Shown here piece after piece: positions 8,719-16,752 of a DNA stretch of 46,154 nt. The position numbers were made by a program, and so were the translations under genes. The notes beneath the pieces are model-generated. The model was not told the DNA's origin. It was given only the letters and a program-made list of their open reading frames with translations, and did not search any database. Origin of the DNA: Chloroflexota bacterium (GTDB lineage: Bacteria; Chloroflexota; Limnocylindria; Limnocylindrales; CSP1-4); assembly GCA_003141955.1 (NCBI GenBank), contig PLOC01000044.1:1-46154 (forward strand), written 5' to 3'. How positions within the stretch are numbered: the first letter of the stretch is position 1; each line of letters begins with the position of its first letter.

Positions 8719-9873
8719 TCAGGCTGTGGGCGACGGCTCGGCGGTGGGGGTCGGCGCCGGCGTCGGTCGTGGCGGGCCGCTTCGCAGGGCCGCCATCACG
8801 CCGGCGAGCCGGTCGTCGAATCCGGGCGGCATGGGTTTGCCGAAGTCGCTCAGCGTGATCCCGCCGCCCGCGACGTCGAACATGATCGTGGCCGGCAGCG
8901 TGTCCCTGGCCGCGTAGCGCAGGATCGCTTCACGCGCCGCCACGTCGTAGCGCTTGAGCACGCTGACGACGAGGCACGGCTTGACGTCGGGCAGGACGAG
9001 GCTGGCGTCCGTGTCGAGCGCCACCACGCTGACCTTCTTGGCGCAGGCCTCGCGCATGGCGCCGGCTCCGGTGAGGTCGGACATGGCCAGCACCACGTCG
9101 GCCTTGCCCTTGACGAGCCCGTCCGTGACCGCCCGGCCCGTCGCCGGGTCGTTCGACCTGTTTGCGTAGGCCAATGTCACGACGACATCCGGGTTCGCGT
9201 CCGTGGCGCCGTTCCGGTAGCCGTCGGCGTAGTTGGCCGTTCGCACGTCGGTCTTCGTGAAGCCGACCATACCGATCGTGCCGGTGCTCGTGACCGCGGC
9301 GGCAACGAACCCCGCCAGGTACCCGGCCTCGGATTCATCGAAGACGAGTCCGTGGACGTTGGACGGCGCACCGCCGGCGATGGTCTGGTCGAGCTCGAAG
9401 AACTGAGTGGCGGTGTTGCTGGCGGCAGCGTCGAGCACCGCCTGGACGGCCTGCGGACCGACGGTCACGACGACGGTCGTGCCCTCGTCGGCGGCAGTCT
9501 TGACCGCGGCCGTCAGCTCGGCCATCGACACGGGCGTGACGAGCGTCGGGGTCGCTCCCAGCCGGCCGGCGGCATCCTGGACGCCCTGCCAGGCGAGCTC
9601 GCTGGGCGTGCCGTCCCCCGACTCGCCGACCGCCGAGATCAGGACGATGGACGCGACGGAGTTGGTGGGTGCGGGAGTGGGCGGGGCGGCCGTCGGGGTC
9701 TCGCTGGGACCGACGTAGGGCGTGACGGCCGGGCTGGTGGGTGTCGGCGCAGGTGGGTTGGAGAAGAGGCTGCAGGCCGAAACCAAGGCCGCGGCCGCGA
9801 CGATGCCGCACGCGATGGCGACGAGGGACCCGGATCGGGATGTACGGCTCAGCTGGAGGCTCCTTCCCTGCAT
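8719..9873 (-). CDS. BMP-family substrate-binding lipoprotein
   Basis: A 384-residue lipoprotein. A type II signal peptide ends in the lipobox LVSAC with Cys34, followed by a Pro/Thr-rich tether. The binding domain is of the BMP/PnrA kind: SIVLISAVGESGDGTPSELAW, TVVVTVGPQAVQAVLDAAA, IGMVGFTKTDVRTANYADGY and DVVLAMSDLTGAGAMREA. BMP proteins bind nucleosides or related ligands outside the membrane and feed an ABC importer. No BMP-type ATPase or permease is present here, so this copy is an orphan within the window. The domain after the tether is of normal length. The ligand is not predictable. Confidence 0.87.
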   Translation of the reverse strand: MQGRSLQLSRTSRSGSLVAIACGIVAAAALVSACSLFSNPPAPTPTSPAVTPYVGPSETPTAAPPTPAPTNSVASIVLISAVGESGDGTPSELAWQGVQDAAGRLGATPTLVTPVSMAELTAAVKTAADEGTTVVVTVGPQAVQAVLDAAASNTATQFFELDQTIAGGAPSNVHGLVFDESEAGYLAGFVAAAVTSTGTIGMVGFTKTDVRTANYADGYRNGATDANPDVVVTLAYANRSNDPATGRAVTDGLVKGKADVVLAMSDLTGAGAMREACAKKVSVVALDTDASLVLPDVKPCLVVSVLKRYDVAAREAILRYAARDTLPATIMFDVAGGGITLSDFGKPMPPGFDDRLAGVMAALRSGPPRPTPAPTPTAEPSPTA

Positions 9874-9884
9874 GCGTTGGCCCG

Positions 9885-9890
9885 ATTGTA
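9885..9890 (-). promoter_or_regulatory. -10-like element of the BMP lipoprotein gene
   Basis: On the reverse strand TACAAT lies 11 bases before the ATG at 9873, which leaves a very short untranslated leader. It faces away from the alpha/beta hydrolase promoter, so 9874-10048 is a divergent promoter region. Confidence 0.35.
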
Positions 9891-10009
9891 CGCAGTGGTC
9901 TCTTCTCGGGCTGCGGGTGACGATCTCATGGAAGGCGGCGCCCGGCGCCGGGCGGTTTCGCGTAGGGGATCGGACGGTTGGCCGGGTGGGCGGAGCACGC
10001 CGCGGCGGC

Positions 10010-10015
10010 TAGCAT
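10010..10015 (+). promoter_or_regulatory. -10-like element of the alpha/beta hydrolase gene
   Basis: TAGCAT lies here. A start of transcription about 7 bases on would place a GAGGAG Shine-Dalgarno (10037-10042) inside a short leader. This agrees with translation beginning near 10049 rather than at 10100. Confidence 0.3.
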
Positions 10016-10048
10016 GGGGACAGTGCCAGAACAGTCGAGGAGAACGAC

Positions 10049-11023
10049 ATCGAACCCAGGGACGAACGCATCGCGGTTGCCGACGGTCTGAGCCTGCGAG
10101 TGCTGCGCTGGGAGGTGGGCGCCGGCGCGGATGGCGCCGCCCCGCCTGGCGCCGGCGCGGATGGCGCCGCCCCGCCTGGCGCCGGTGCGGGTGCCGCCCC
10201 GGCTTCCAAAGGCGACGGCGCGGCTTTCCTGCTCGTCCACGGACTGGCGTCCAACGCGCGGCTCTGGGACGGAGTCGCGCCGCGGCTTGCCGCGGCCGGG
10301 CATCGCGTGGCAGCCGTCGATCTCCGCGGCCACGGCCGTTCCGACAAGCCGGACCGCGGCTACGACTTCGCCACCATCTCGGAGGACCTGCTAGCGCTAA
10401 TCGCCGCGCTCGGGTTCGTCCGTCCCGTCATCGTGGGCCAATCGTGGGGAGCCGGTGTTGTGCTCGATTTCGCCGTCCGCCATGCGGGCCTGACCCGCGG
10501 GATCGTGCTGGTGGACGGCGGCCTGACGGACCTGCGCGACGCCTTCCCGACGTGGGAGATCTGCTGGCAGCGTCTTGCCCCGCCGCAGCTCGTCGGTCTG
10601 CCGGTGAGCGACGTGGAGGGCTACTTCCGCCAGAACCACGTCGACTGGCCCAGTGAGGGCCTCGAGGCCTCGCTGGCCAACTTCGAGATTCGGCCGGATC
10701 GGACGATCGCCCCGTGGTTGACGCGGGAGCACCACAGGGCCATCCTCGAGTCGATGTGGGGCCAGCGAACCGCCGATCTCTGGGCCGCGCTGAGAGTACC
10801 GGCCCTGGTCGTCCCCGTCGACGGCGGTGAGGGCGACTGGACGAAGGCGAAACGCGCCGGGGCGGACGCGGCCGAGGCAGCGCTTCGCGCCTCCGGCGTG
10901 CCGTGTCGGGTGGAGTGGTTCAGCGGCGATCACGACATCCACGCCCAGCACCCGGCCGAGCTCGCGGAAGCGCTGCTGGCGGCCGATCGAGATGGCATCT
11001 TCTCCGGGGCGGTGCCGGCGTGA
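10049..11023 (+). CDS. Alpha/beta-fold hydrolase with an internal repeat near the N-terminus
   Basis: A serine hydrolase. Landmarks are the oxyanion region LLVHGLASNARLWD, LRGHGRSDKPDRGYDF, the nucleophile elbow GQSWGAG, and the C-terminal catalytic histidine in GDHDIHAQHP. The substrate is unknown. The start is a puzzle. The frame is open from 10013, and the residues before the first standard start (GTG at 10100) read EPRDERIAVADGLSLR, which looks like genuine family sequence. GAGGAG at 10037-10042 points to an ATC codon at 10049 as start, a rare initiation codon. If only standard starts are allowed, begin at 10100 (307 residues). An in-frame 10-residue Gly/Ala/Pro repeat lies close to the start. 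The stop overlaps the next gene (GTGA). Confidence 0.85.
   Translation: MEPRDERIAVADGLSLRVLRWEVGAGADGAAPPGAGADGAAPPGAGAGAAPASKGDGAAFLLVHGLASNARLWDGVAPRLAAAGHRVAAVDLRGHGRSDKPDRGYDFATISEDLLALIAALGFVRPVIVGQSWGAGVVLDFAVRHAGLTRGIVLVDGGLTDLRDAFPTWEICWQRLAPPQLVGLPVSDVEGYFRQNHVDWPSEGLEASLANFEIRPDRTIAPWLTREHHRAILESMWGQRTADLWAALRVPALVVPVDGGEGDWTKAKRAGADAAEAALRASGVPCRVEWFSGDHDIHAQHPAELAEALLAADRDGIFSGAVPA
10118..10200 (+). repeat. 30-base in-frame tandem repeat
   Basis: Two identical 30-base units (10118-10147 and 10148-10177) are followed by a diverged partial third. Each encodes GAGADGAAPP-like residues. The repeat lies between the first strand and the oxyanion loop of the hydrolase and keeps the reading frame. 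Confidence 0.9.
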
Positions 11024-12306
11024 GGCCCGCCGCCCTGCCGCGAATTCTCACGATCATGGGCTCGGGCGAGACGACGCCCACGATGGCCCGCGCCCACCGC
11101 ACCGTCCTCGATCGGTTGGGTGAGCGGCCGGTTTCGGCGGTCCTGCTCGACACCCCGTACGGCTTCCAGGAGAACGCCGACGACATATCCGATCGCGCGC
11201 TCGACTACTTCCGCGACAGCGTCGGAAATCCCTTCACCGTCGCCACCTTCCGTTCGGCCGACGTCGATGTGCTGATCCGCGAGACTGCTCAGGTTCGAAT
11301 CCGTGAGGCACGCCTGGTCTTCGCCGGGCCCGGCAGCCCAACGTACGCGCTCCGGCAATGGGTCGGCACGGAGATACCGAGGCTGTTGGCCGCGAAGCTC
11401 GGGCAGGGCGGCGCCGTCACGATGGCGAGCGCCGCGGCCCTGACGCTGGGCCGCTTCACGATCCCCGTCTACGAGATCTACAAGGTCGGTGAGGCACCCC
11501 GTTGGCTTTCGGGGCTGGATCTGCTGACGCCCCTGGGCTTGCCTGTGGCTGTCATCCCTCACTACGACAACGCCGAGGGCGGGAACCACGACACGCGCTT
11601 CTGTTACCTGGGCGAACGGCGGCTGCGCGTCCTCGAGGCCGAGCTGCCGGACGAGGTCTTCATCCTGGGCGTCGATGGGCATACGGCCTTGGTCATGGAC
11701 CTGGACACCGGATCGGCGTCGGTCCTGGGCCTGGGCACGGTCACCGTCCGAAAAGACGGTCGGAGCACGGTCTTCCCGGCCGGGTCCGAGATGTCGATCG
11801 CGGATCTCGTCGCGGCTGCCTCCGCGGCGGGCGGGGACACGGTGGCGATCCAGCCGCCGGTCGCCGCTTCGGTCGGCGTCGTGGCCGAGGCTTCGTCCTC
11901 GCGCCCGCTGCGGGAAGAAGTGGCCAACCTCGAGCGCATCTTCCAGACCTCGCTGGACGAGTGCGACGCGCCGGCCGCGGTGCGGGCGATCCTCGCGCTG
12001 GAGGAGACTATCCAGGCCTGGTCCCGCGACACGGACCAGTCGGACGCGCTGGCCCAGGCCAGATCGGCGCTGCGGGCGGCCATCGTCTGCCTGGGCGAGA
12101 TGGCGGTCGCAGGCTCGCGGGATCCAGCGGAAACCGTGGGCCCGTTCGTCGACGCGCTCCTGGCCGAGCGCCTGCGCGCCCGCGAGGCCCGCGACTGGGC
12201 CGCCGCCGACGCAATCCGCGACCGGCTGCTGACCGCCGGCGTCGAGATCCACGACACGCCCGACGGCACCTCGTGGGGGTTGCACCCCGCGCAGCCGGTC
12301 TCCTGA
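11020..12306 (+). CDS. Peptidase-E/glutamine-amidotransferase-like protein fused to a CysRS-like C-terminal domain
   Basis: A 428-residue two-part protein. Residues 1-285 resemble the class I glutamine-amidotransferase-like / S51 (peptidase E, cyanophycinase) fold: ILTIMGSGETTPTMARAHR at the start, VFAGPGSPTYALRQW, and GGAVTMASAAALTLG where a GxSAGA-type nucleophile turn is expected. HYDNAEGGNHDTRFCYLG and GVDGHTALVMDLDTG follow. From about residue 300 the protein changes to a helical domain like the C-terminus of cysteinyl-tRNA synthetase, ending AREARDWAAADAIRDRLLTA and then DTPDGTSWG. No synthetase catalytic domain (HIGH/KMSKS) is present. The GTG start overlaps the hydrolase stop, so the pair is translationally coupled. 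The function is unknown. Confidence 0.85.
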   Translation: MRPAALPRILTIMGSGETTPTMARAHRTVLDRLGERPVSAVLLDTPYGFQENADDISDRALDYFRDSVGNPFTVATFRSADVDVLIRETAQVRIREARLVFAGPGSPTYALRQWVGTEIPRLLAAKLGQGGAVTMASAAALTLGRFTIPVYEIYKVGEAPRWLSGLDLLTPLGLPVAVIPHYDNAEGGNHDTRFCYLGERRLRVLEAELPDEVFILGVDGHTALVMDLDTGSASVLGLGTVTVRKDGRSTVFPAGSEMSIADLVAAASAAGGDTVAIQPPVAASVGVVAEASSSRPLREEVANLERIFQTSLDECDAPAAVRAILALEETIQAWSRDTDQSDALAQARSALRAAIVCLGEMAVAGSRDPAETVGPFVDALLAERLRAREARDWAAADAIRDRLLTAGVEIHDTPDGTSWGLHPAQPVS

Positions 12307-12381
12307 CCCGGGCCCCGGGGGCGTCGGCCGTTTGCGGGCCCGCCCACCCCGTTTCGATCCCGGCGGCGTCGATCGTGCAGA

Positions 12382-12400
12382 TGTCCGGCTCCACCGGACA
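12382..12400. promoter_or_regulatory. Perfect inverted repeat TGTCCGG-N5-CCGGACA
   Basis: A 7-base perfect palindromic arm pair with a 5-base centre lies in the 522-base gap before dnaE. A second copy with the same centre length lies at 12562-12578. It could be a protein-binding operator or an RNA hairpin. Confidence 0.4.
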
Positions 12401-12452
12401 GGAATCGCCCCCGGCGCACCATCCGATCCCCCTGACGTGGCTGAGAGCGGCC

Positions 12453-12496
12453 GAATGCGCCTGAGATAGGGCTCAGGAAACCGCCGGGAGGCATTC
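12453..12496 (+). other. Nested hairpin in the gap before dnaE
   Basis: The outer arms gaatgc (12453-12458) and gcattc (12491-12496) enclose an inner hairpin cctgag/ctcagg (12460-12465 with 12472-12477). It may be part of a structured leader or small RNA. I could not match it to SRP RNA, tmRNA, RNase P or 6S RNA. Confidence 0.3.
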
Positions 12497-12561
12497 TCGG
12501 GCCCGCAGGAGGGCAGTCACGAGCTCGCTGGGCGGTCGATCGTGCGTGAGGAGCCAAGTGC

Positions 12562-12578
12562 GTCCGGTGCAGCCGGAC
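12562..12578. promoter_or_regulatory. Second inverted repeat GTCCGG-N5-CCGGAC
   Basis: It has the same core arms and the same 5-base centre as the palindrome at 12382-12400, 180 bases away. Two matching sites in one gap suggest a shared binding protein. Confidence 0.4.
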
Positions 12579-12645
12579 AAACGCGAGATCGGGCGTGCGC
12601 GCGTCGTGGCGCGGAGAGCCGCCGGCCACGGGCCGCCGTTCGATC

Positions 12646-12817
12646 GTGCTCCTCTTCGATGGGATCGAGGGGCGCCGACGCGATCGCGACCGTTGGGCCA
12701 GCCTCGGGGAGCTGACGGCCCGCGGCCGTGCTCTGGCTCAAGCTCTGGGAACACGGAGACGCTGAGCCGTCCTGGGAAGAGGTGATCGCGGCGCATGGAG
12801 GGACCGAGGGCGACTAG
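12646..12817 (+). pseudogene. Possible frameshifted small-gene remnant before dnaE
   Basis: Two adjacent forward frames read protein-like stretches: first VLLFDGIEGRRRDRDRWASL then GELTARGR, and, one frame over from 12728, VLWLKLWEHGDAEPSWEEVI then AAHGGTEGD and a TAG stop. A single indel would join them. I recognise no family, so this may be chance in GC-rich DNA. The remainder of 12307-12828 holds only the hairpins listed separately. Confidence 0.22.
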
Positions 12818-12820
12818 ACT
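12815..12820 (+). promoter_or_regulatory. -10-like element of dnaE (probable leaderless start)
   Basis: TAGACT lies 8 bases before the GTG start of dnaE, with no ribosome-binding site between. This predicts a transcript beginning at or within a base or two of the start codon. Confidence 0.4.
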
Positions 12821-12828
12821 TACCTCCC

Positions 12829-15800
12829 GTGACCGTCGCCCCGAATGACTTCGTCCACCTGCACCTTCACTCCGAGTTCAGCCTGCTGGACGGACTCGGG
12901 CGCATCACCGAGCTCGCCGACCAGGGCTCCGCGCTCGGCTTCGACGCCATGGCCATCACCGACCACGGCGCGCTTTACGGGGCCGTCGCGTTTGTCCAGG
13001 CCACGACCGCGCGGGGCATCAAGCCGATCGTCGGGGTCGAAACCTACGTGGCCCGGCGGAGCATGCGCGACAAAGAGGGCAAGGCCGACAGCCAGCCATT
13101 CCACCTGGTCCTGCTGGCCGAGAACTGGGAGGGCTACCAGAACCTCTGCCGTCTGATCACCGACGCCCACCTCGAGGGTTACTACTACAAGCCCCGCATC
13201 GACCATGAACACCTGGCGAAGCACTCGAAGGGCCTGATCGGCCTCTCGGCCTGTCTTAGCGGCGAGGTGGCCAAGGCGCTCGAAGTCGACGACTGGGACC
13301 TGGCGCGCAAGACCGCCGGCACGTACGGCGAGATCTTCGGCAAGGACCGCTTCTTCCTGGAGCTGCAGGACCACGGCCTGCCCGACCAGCGGGCCCTCAA
13401 CCCCAAGCTGCTCCGCCTAGCCCCCGAAGTCGGTCTCGATCTCGTCGTCACCAACGACCTGCATTACGTCCGCCGGGAGCAGCACGACGCGCACGACGTG
13501 CTGCTGTGCGTTGGCACGGGCAGCAACCTCGACACGCCCGGTCGCCTGCGGTTTGAGACCGACGAGTTCTACCTGAAGTCGGCGGCCGAGATGGCGGCCC
13601 TATTCCCGGACAACCTCGAGGCCATCCGCCGCACCCGCGCCATCGCCGAGATGGTGAGCATGAAGCTGCCGTTCGGCCAGCTCCGCATCCCGTCATTCCC
13701 GGTCCCCGAGGGCGAAACCATCGAGAGCTGGCTGCGCAAGGAGTGCCAGGCCGGCCTGACGCGGCGCTACGGCACCGTCACGCCCGATCTTCAGGCCCGC
13801 CTCGACTACGAGCTCGACGTCATCTGCCGCATGGGCTACGCCGGCTACTTCTTGATCGTGGCCGACTTCACGAAGTTCGCGCGCGACCAGCGCATCGCCA
13901 TCACCGTCCGTGGCTCCGCGCCCGGCAGCATCGTGACCTACACGCTCGGCATTACGCCCGTCGACCCGATCCACTACCAGCTGCCCTTCGAGCGGTTCCT
14001 CAACCCCGACCGCGTGACCATGCCCGATATCGACGTCGACTTCGAGGACGGGCGGCGCGAGGAAGTCATCAACTACGTCAGCCGCAAGTACGGCGCCGAC
14101 CACGTGGCCCAGATCATCACCTTCGGCACGATGCTCGCCCGAGCCGCCATCCGTGACGTGGCGCGAGTCGTCGGCATGAGCTACGGCGAGGGCGACCGCA
14201 TCGCCAAGGCGGTCCCGAACCAGCTCGGCATCAGGCTCGATGAGGCGATCGAGACCAGCCCGGCGCTCAAGGAGATGTACCAGAGCGAGCCGCCGGTCCA
14301 TCGCGTCATCGAGTTTGCCAAGCAGCTGGAGGGCGTGGCGCGCAACGCCTCGACGCACGCGGCCGGGGTCGTGATCAGCCGCGAGCCCCTGACCGAGCTG
14401 ATGCCGCTCCAGCGCGCGACTAACTCCGACGCGGTCATGACCCAGTACGAGATGCACGGCGTCGACGCGTTGGGCCTGCTCAAGTTCGACTTCTTGGGTC
14501 TTTCGAACCTGACGATCCTGCGCCAGGCGGTCGACCTGATCCGCGAGCACCGCGGCCAGGAGATCGACCTCGAGAAGATCCCGCTCGACGATTCGAAGAC
14601 CTTCGAGCTGCTGGCTTCCGGCGAGACGACCGGCGTATTCCAGCTCGAGTCCGCGGGCATGCGGCGCTACATCCGAGAGCTTCGGCCGAGCACCGTCTTC
14701 GACCTGGCGGCCATGGTCGCGCTCTACCGCCCCGGCCCGATGGACAACATCCCGGCCTACATTCGCCGCAAGCACGGCGAGGAGAAGGTGACGTACCTGC
14801 ACCCGCTCCTGGAGCCGTACCTCAACCGGACCTACGGCGTCTTCGTCTACCAGGAAGACATCATGTCCGCGTCCACGGCGCTGGCCGGCTTCACCGGTCC
14901 CGAGGCCGACATGCTCGGTTACGCGATCCGGAAGAAGAAAGCCGCTCTCATGACCGAGATGCGCCACAAGTTCGTCACCCAGGCGGCCGAGCGGGGCGTC
15001 AAGCCGCAGGTAATCGATGCCGTCTTCGCCGCGTTCCAGCCATTCGAGCGCTACGGCTTCAACAAGGCTCACGCGACCTGCTACGGGCTCATCGCCTACC
15101 AGACGGCGTACTTGAAGGCGAACTACACGGTCGAATACATGACCAGCGTCCTGACCGCCTTCCGCGACAACGAGGAAAAGGTCGCAGCCGCGGTGGCCGA
15201 ATGCCGGCGCCTGGGGATCGATGTCCGGCCGCCCGACGTCCATCGTTCTTTCGTCGAATTCACGGTCGAAGACGACGCCATCCGGTTCGGCCTGCTGGCG
15301 GTCAAGAACGTCGGCGAGGGGGCGATCGAATCGATAATCGCAGCTCGCCAGGCAGACGGCGACTTCCGATCGCTGGCCGACTTCTGTGCCCGCGTCGACC
15401 TCAGGCTGGCGAACCGGCGCGTCCTCGAGTCGCTCGTCAAGGTTGGGGCGATGAGTCGGTTCGGGCATCCGGCGCAGCTGCTCGAGGCGCTCGATGATGC
15501 GCTGGCCGCCGGCCAGGCCGCCCAGCGCGACCGAACCAGCGGCCAGACCGCGCTCTTCGACATGGGCTCGTCGCCGGAGGCGCTGGAGCGGCCGCTGCCG
15601 CAGGTCCCGGAGGCGCTCTCTCGCGAGCGGCTGCGCTGGGAGAAGGAGTTGCTCGGGCTGTACCTGTCCGAGCATCCGCTCGGGGCCCTGTCGGAGCAAA
15701 TCGCCCAGTACGTGACCGCGTATTCCGGGGATCTCAAGGATGAGTCGCTCGACGGGCAGCGGGTGGTGATGGGTGGCATCGTCACGGGGCTGCGAACCGT

Positions 15801-16752
15801 GGTCACGCGGAGCAAGGAAACGATGGCCGTCGCCACGCTCGAAGACCTGCAGGGAACGCTGGAGGTGGTTGTCTTCCCGCGCATGTACGGGACGTCCGGC
15901 GGCACGTTCGCCGAGGGGGCGATCCTGCTCGTGGCCGGCCGGGTCGACCATCGCGGCGAGGAAGCCTCGCTGCTGGCCGACGCGGTCTGGGTCTGGGAAG
16001 ATGCCGCCGCCCGGGGACCCGCAGCGATTGCCCAGGAAGTTGCCGCAGGGGAGCGCGGGAGGGGCGGCGGCCGGCGCTGGTCGCCGGGGAGTGGCGCGGG
16101 GAGTGGCGCGGGGAGTGGTAACGGAAACGGCAATGGCAACGGTTATCCGAAGGCCGCGGCCGCTCCGGCGCCGGTCGCGTCGCCGCCGGTCGCCGTTCCC
16201 GTGGCCGGACTGGCTACGTCCGCGCCCGCCGCCCCGATAATGCCCCCCGCGCCTAGAGTTCGCGTCTCACCGCTGCGGGGTGGGGGAGTGACCGCGCTGG
16301 ACGCGCCCGGATCGCCCGTGCCGGGCGAGGCCGTGCCGTCGCTCCCGGTCGAGCCCATCTCATACGTTCCCGCCCCCAAGGACTTCGACGCTCTCGCGCC
16401 CGACCGCGAGGAACCGCCGCTGCCCGATGAGGCGCGAGCCGTCGCGGCCCGTGCATCGGCGGCGCCCACGGCCCCCCTCGAGGCGCCCGAAACGGGAGTT
16501 CTCCAGGTACGCTTCACCCGAGGTGCGGAGACCGACCGCATCGTGTGGGCGATGGAGGAGCTCAGGGCGATGCTCAAGGAACGTCCCGGATCGACGCGCG
16601 TGGTCTTCCATATTCCGGCGCCCGGTGGAGGAACCCTGCCGCTTGAGATCCGCAGCGGCGTTGCCTACGACGCCGAGCTTCTGGCCGAGGTCCATCGCCG
16701 CCTGGGTGAGGGCCTGGTGCGTCTCGAGCTTTCGATCGGAGGCAGGGCATGA
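12829..16752 (+). CDS. dnaE: DNA polymerase III alpha subunit
   Basis: A 1307-residue replicative polymerase subunit, longer than the usual ~1160. The PHP domain (about 1-210) opens with FVHLHLHSEFSLLDGLGR and has AITDHGALYG. The palm catalytic aspartates lie in MPDIDVDFEDGRREEVI (about 395-412), with FQLESAGMRRYIRELRP, ALYRPGPMDNIPAYI and GFNKAHATCYGLIAYQTAYL following in family order. An OB domain covers about 975-1055. Then comes a 140-residue Gly/Ser/Asn and Ala/Pro linker (about 1075-1215) containing a 12-base tandem repeat at 16086-16119. A conserved C-terminal domain (1222-1300) ends LVRLEL. The GTG start is supported by the conserved N-terminus and a near-adjacent -10 hexamer. The stop overlaps the next small gene (ATGA). 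Confidence 0.97.
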   Translation: MTVAPNDFVHLHLHSEFSLLDGLGRITELADQGSALGFDAMAITDHGALYGAVAFVQATTARGIKPIVGVETYVARRSMRDKEGKADSQPFHLVLLAENWEGYQNLCRLITDAHLEGYYYKPRIDHEHLAKHSKGLIGLSACLSGEVAKALEVDDWDLARKTAGTYGEIFGKDRFFLELQDHGLPDQRALNPKLLRLAPEVGLDLVVTNDLHYVRREQHDAHDVLLCVGTGSNLDTPGRLRFETDEFYLKSAAEMAALFPDNLEAIRRTRAIAEMVSMKLPFGQLRIPSFPVPEGETIESWLRKECQAGLTRRYGTVTPDLQARLDYELDVICRMGYAGYFLIVADFTKFARDQRIAITVRGSAPGSIVTYTLGITPVDPIHYQLPFERFLNPDRVTMPDIDVDFEDGRREEVINYVSRKYGADHVAQIITFGTMLARAAIRDVARVVGMSYGEGDRIAKAVPNQLGIRLDEAIETSPALKEMYQSEPPVHRVIEFAKQLEGVARNASTHAAGVVISREPLTELMPLQRATNSDAVMTQYEMHGVDALGLLKFDFLGLSNLTILRQAVDLIREHRGQEIDLEKIPLDDSKTFELLASGETTGVFQLESAGMRRYIRELRPSTVFDLAAMVALYRPGPMDNIPAYIRRKHGEEKVTYLHPLLEPYLNRTYGVFVYQEDIMSASTALAGFTGPEADMLGYAIRKKKAALMTEMRHKFVTQAAERGVKPQVIDAVFAAFQPFERYGFNKAHATCYGLIAYQTAYLKANYTVEYMTSVLTAFRDNEEKVAAAVAECRRLGIDVRPPDVHRSFVEFTVEDDAIRFGLLAVKNVGEGAIESIIAARQADGDFRSLADFCARVDLRLANRRVLESLVKVGAMSRFGHPAQLLEALDDALAAGQAAQRDRTSGQTALFDMGSSPEALERPLPQVPEALSRERLRWEKELLGLYLSEHPLGALSEQIAQYVTAYSGDLKDESLDGQRVVMGGIVTGLRTVVTRSKETMAVATLEDLQGTLEVVVFPRMYGTSGGTFAEGAILLVAGRVDHRGEEASLLADAVWVWEDAAARGPAAIAQEVAAGERGRGGGRRWSPGSGAGSGAGSGNGNGNGNGYPKAAAAPAPVASPPVAVPVAGLATSAPAAPIMPPAPRVRVSPLRGGGVTALDAPGSPVPGEAVPSLPVEPISYVPAPKDFDALAPDREEPPLPDEARAVAARASAAPTAPLEAPETGVLQVRFTRGAETDRIVWAMEELRAMLKERPGSTRVVFHIPAPGGGTLPLEIRSGVAYDAELLAEVHRRLGEGLVRLELSIGGRA

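Noticed and set aside
10118-10200. 30-base repeats considered as a CRISPR or mobile element end
   Set aside because: They are direct tandem copies without spacers, inside a reading frame.
11290-11302. Sequence GGTTCGAATCCG, which resembles a tRNA T-loop
   Set aside because: It lies inside the amidotransferase-like gene, and no acceptor or anticodon arms can be paired around it.
12473-12796. A reverse frame of about 100 codons in the gap before dnaE
   Set aside because: It has no ribosome site or family resemblance and overlaps the hairpins.
13693-15951. A very long open frame antisense to dnaE
   Set aside because: High GC with strong third-position bias produces open antisense frames. Its translation has no known motifs, while the forward frame is unmistakably DnaE.
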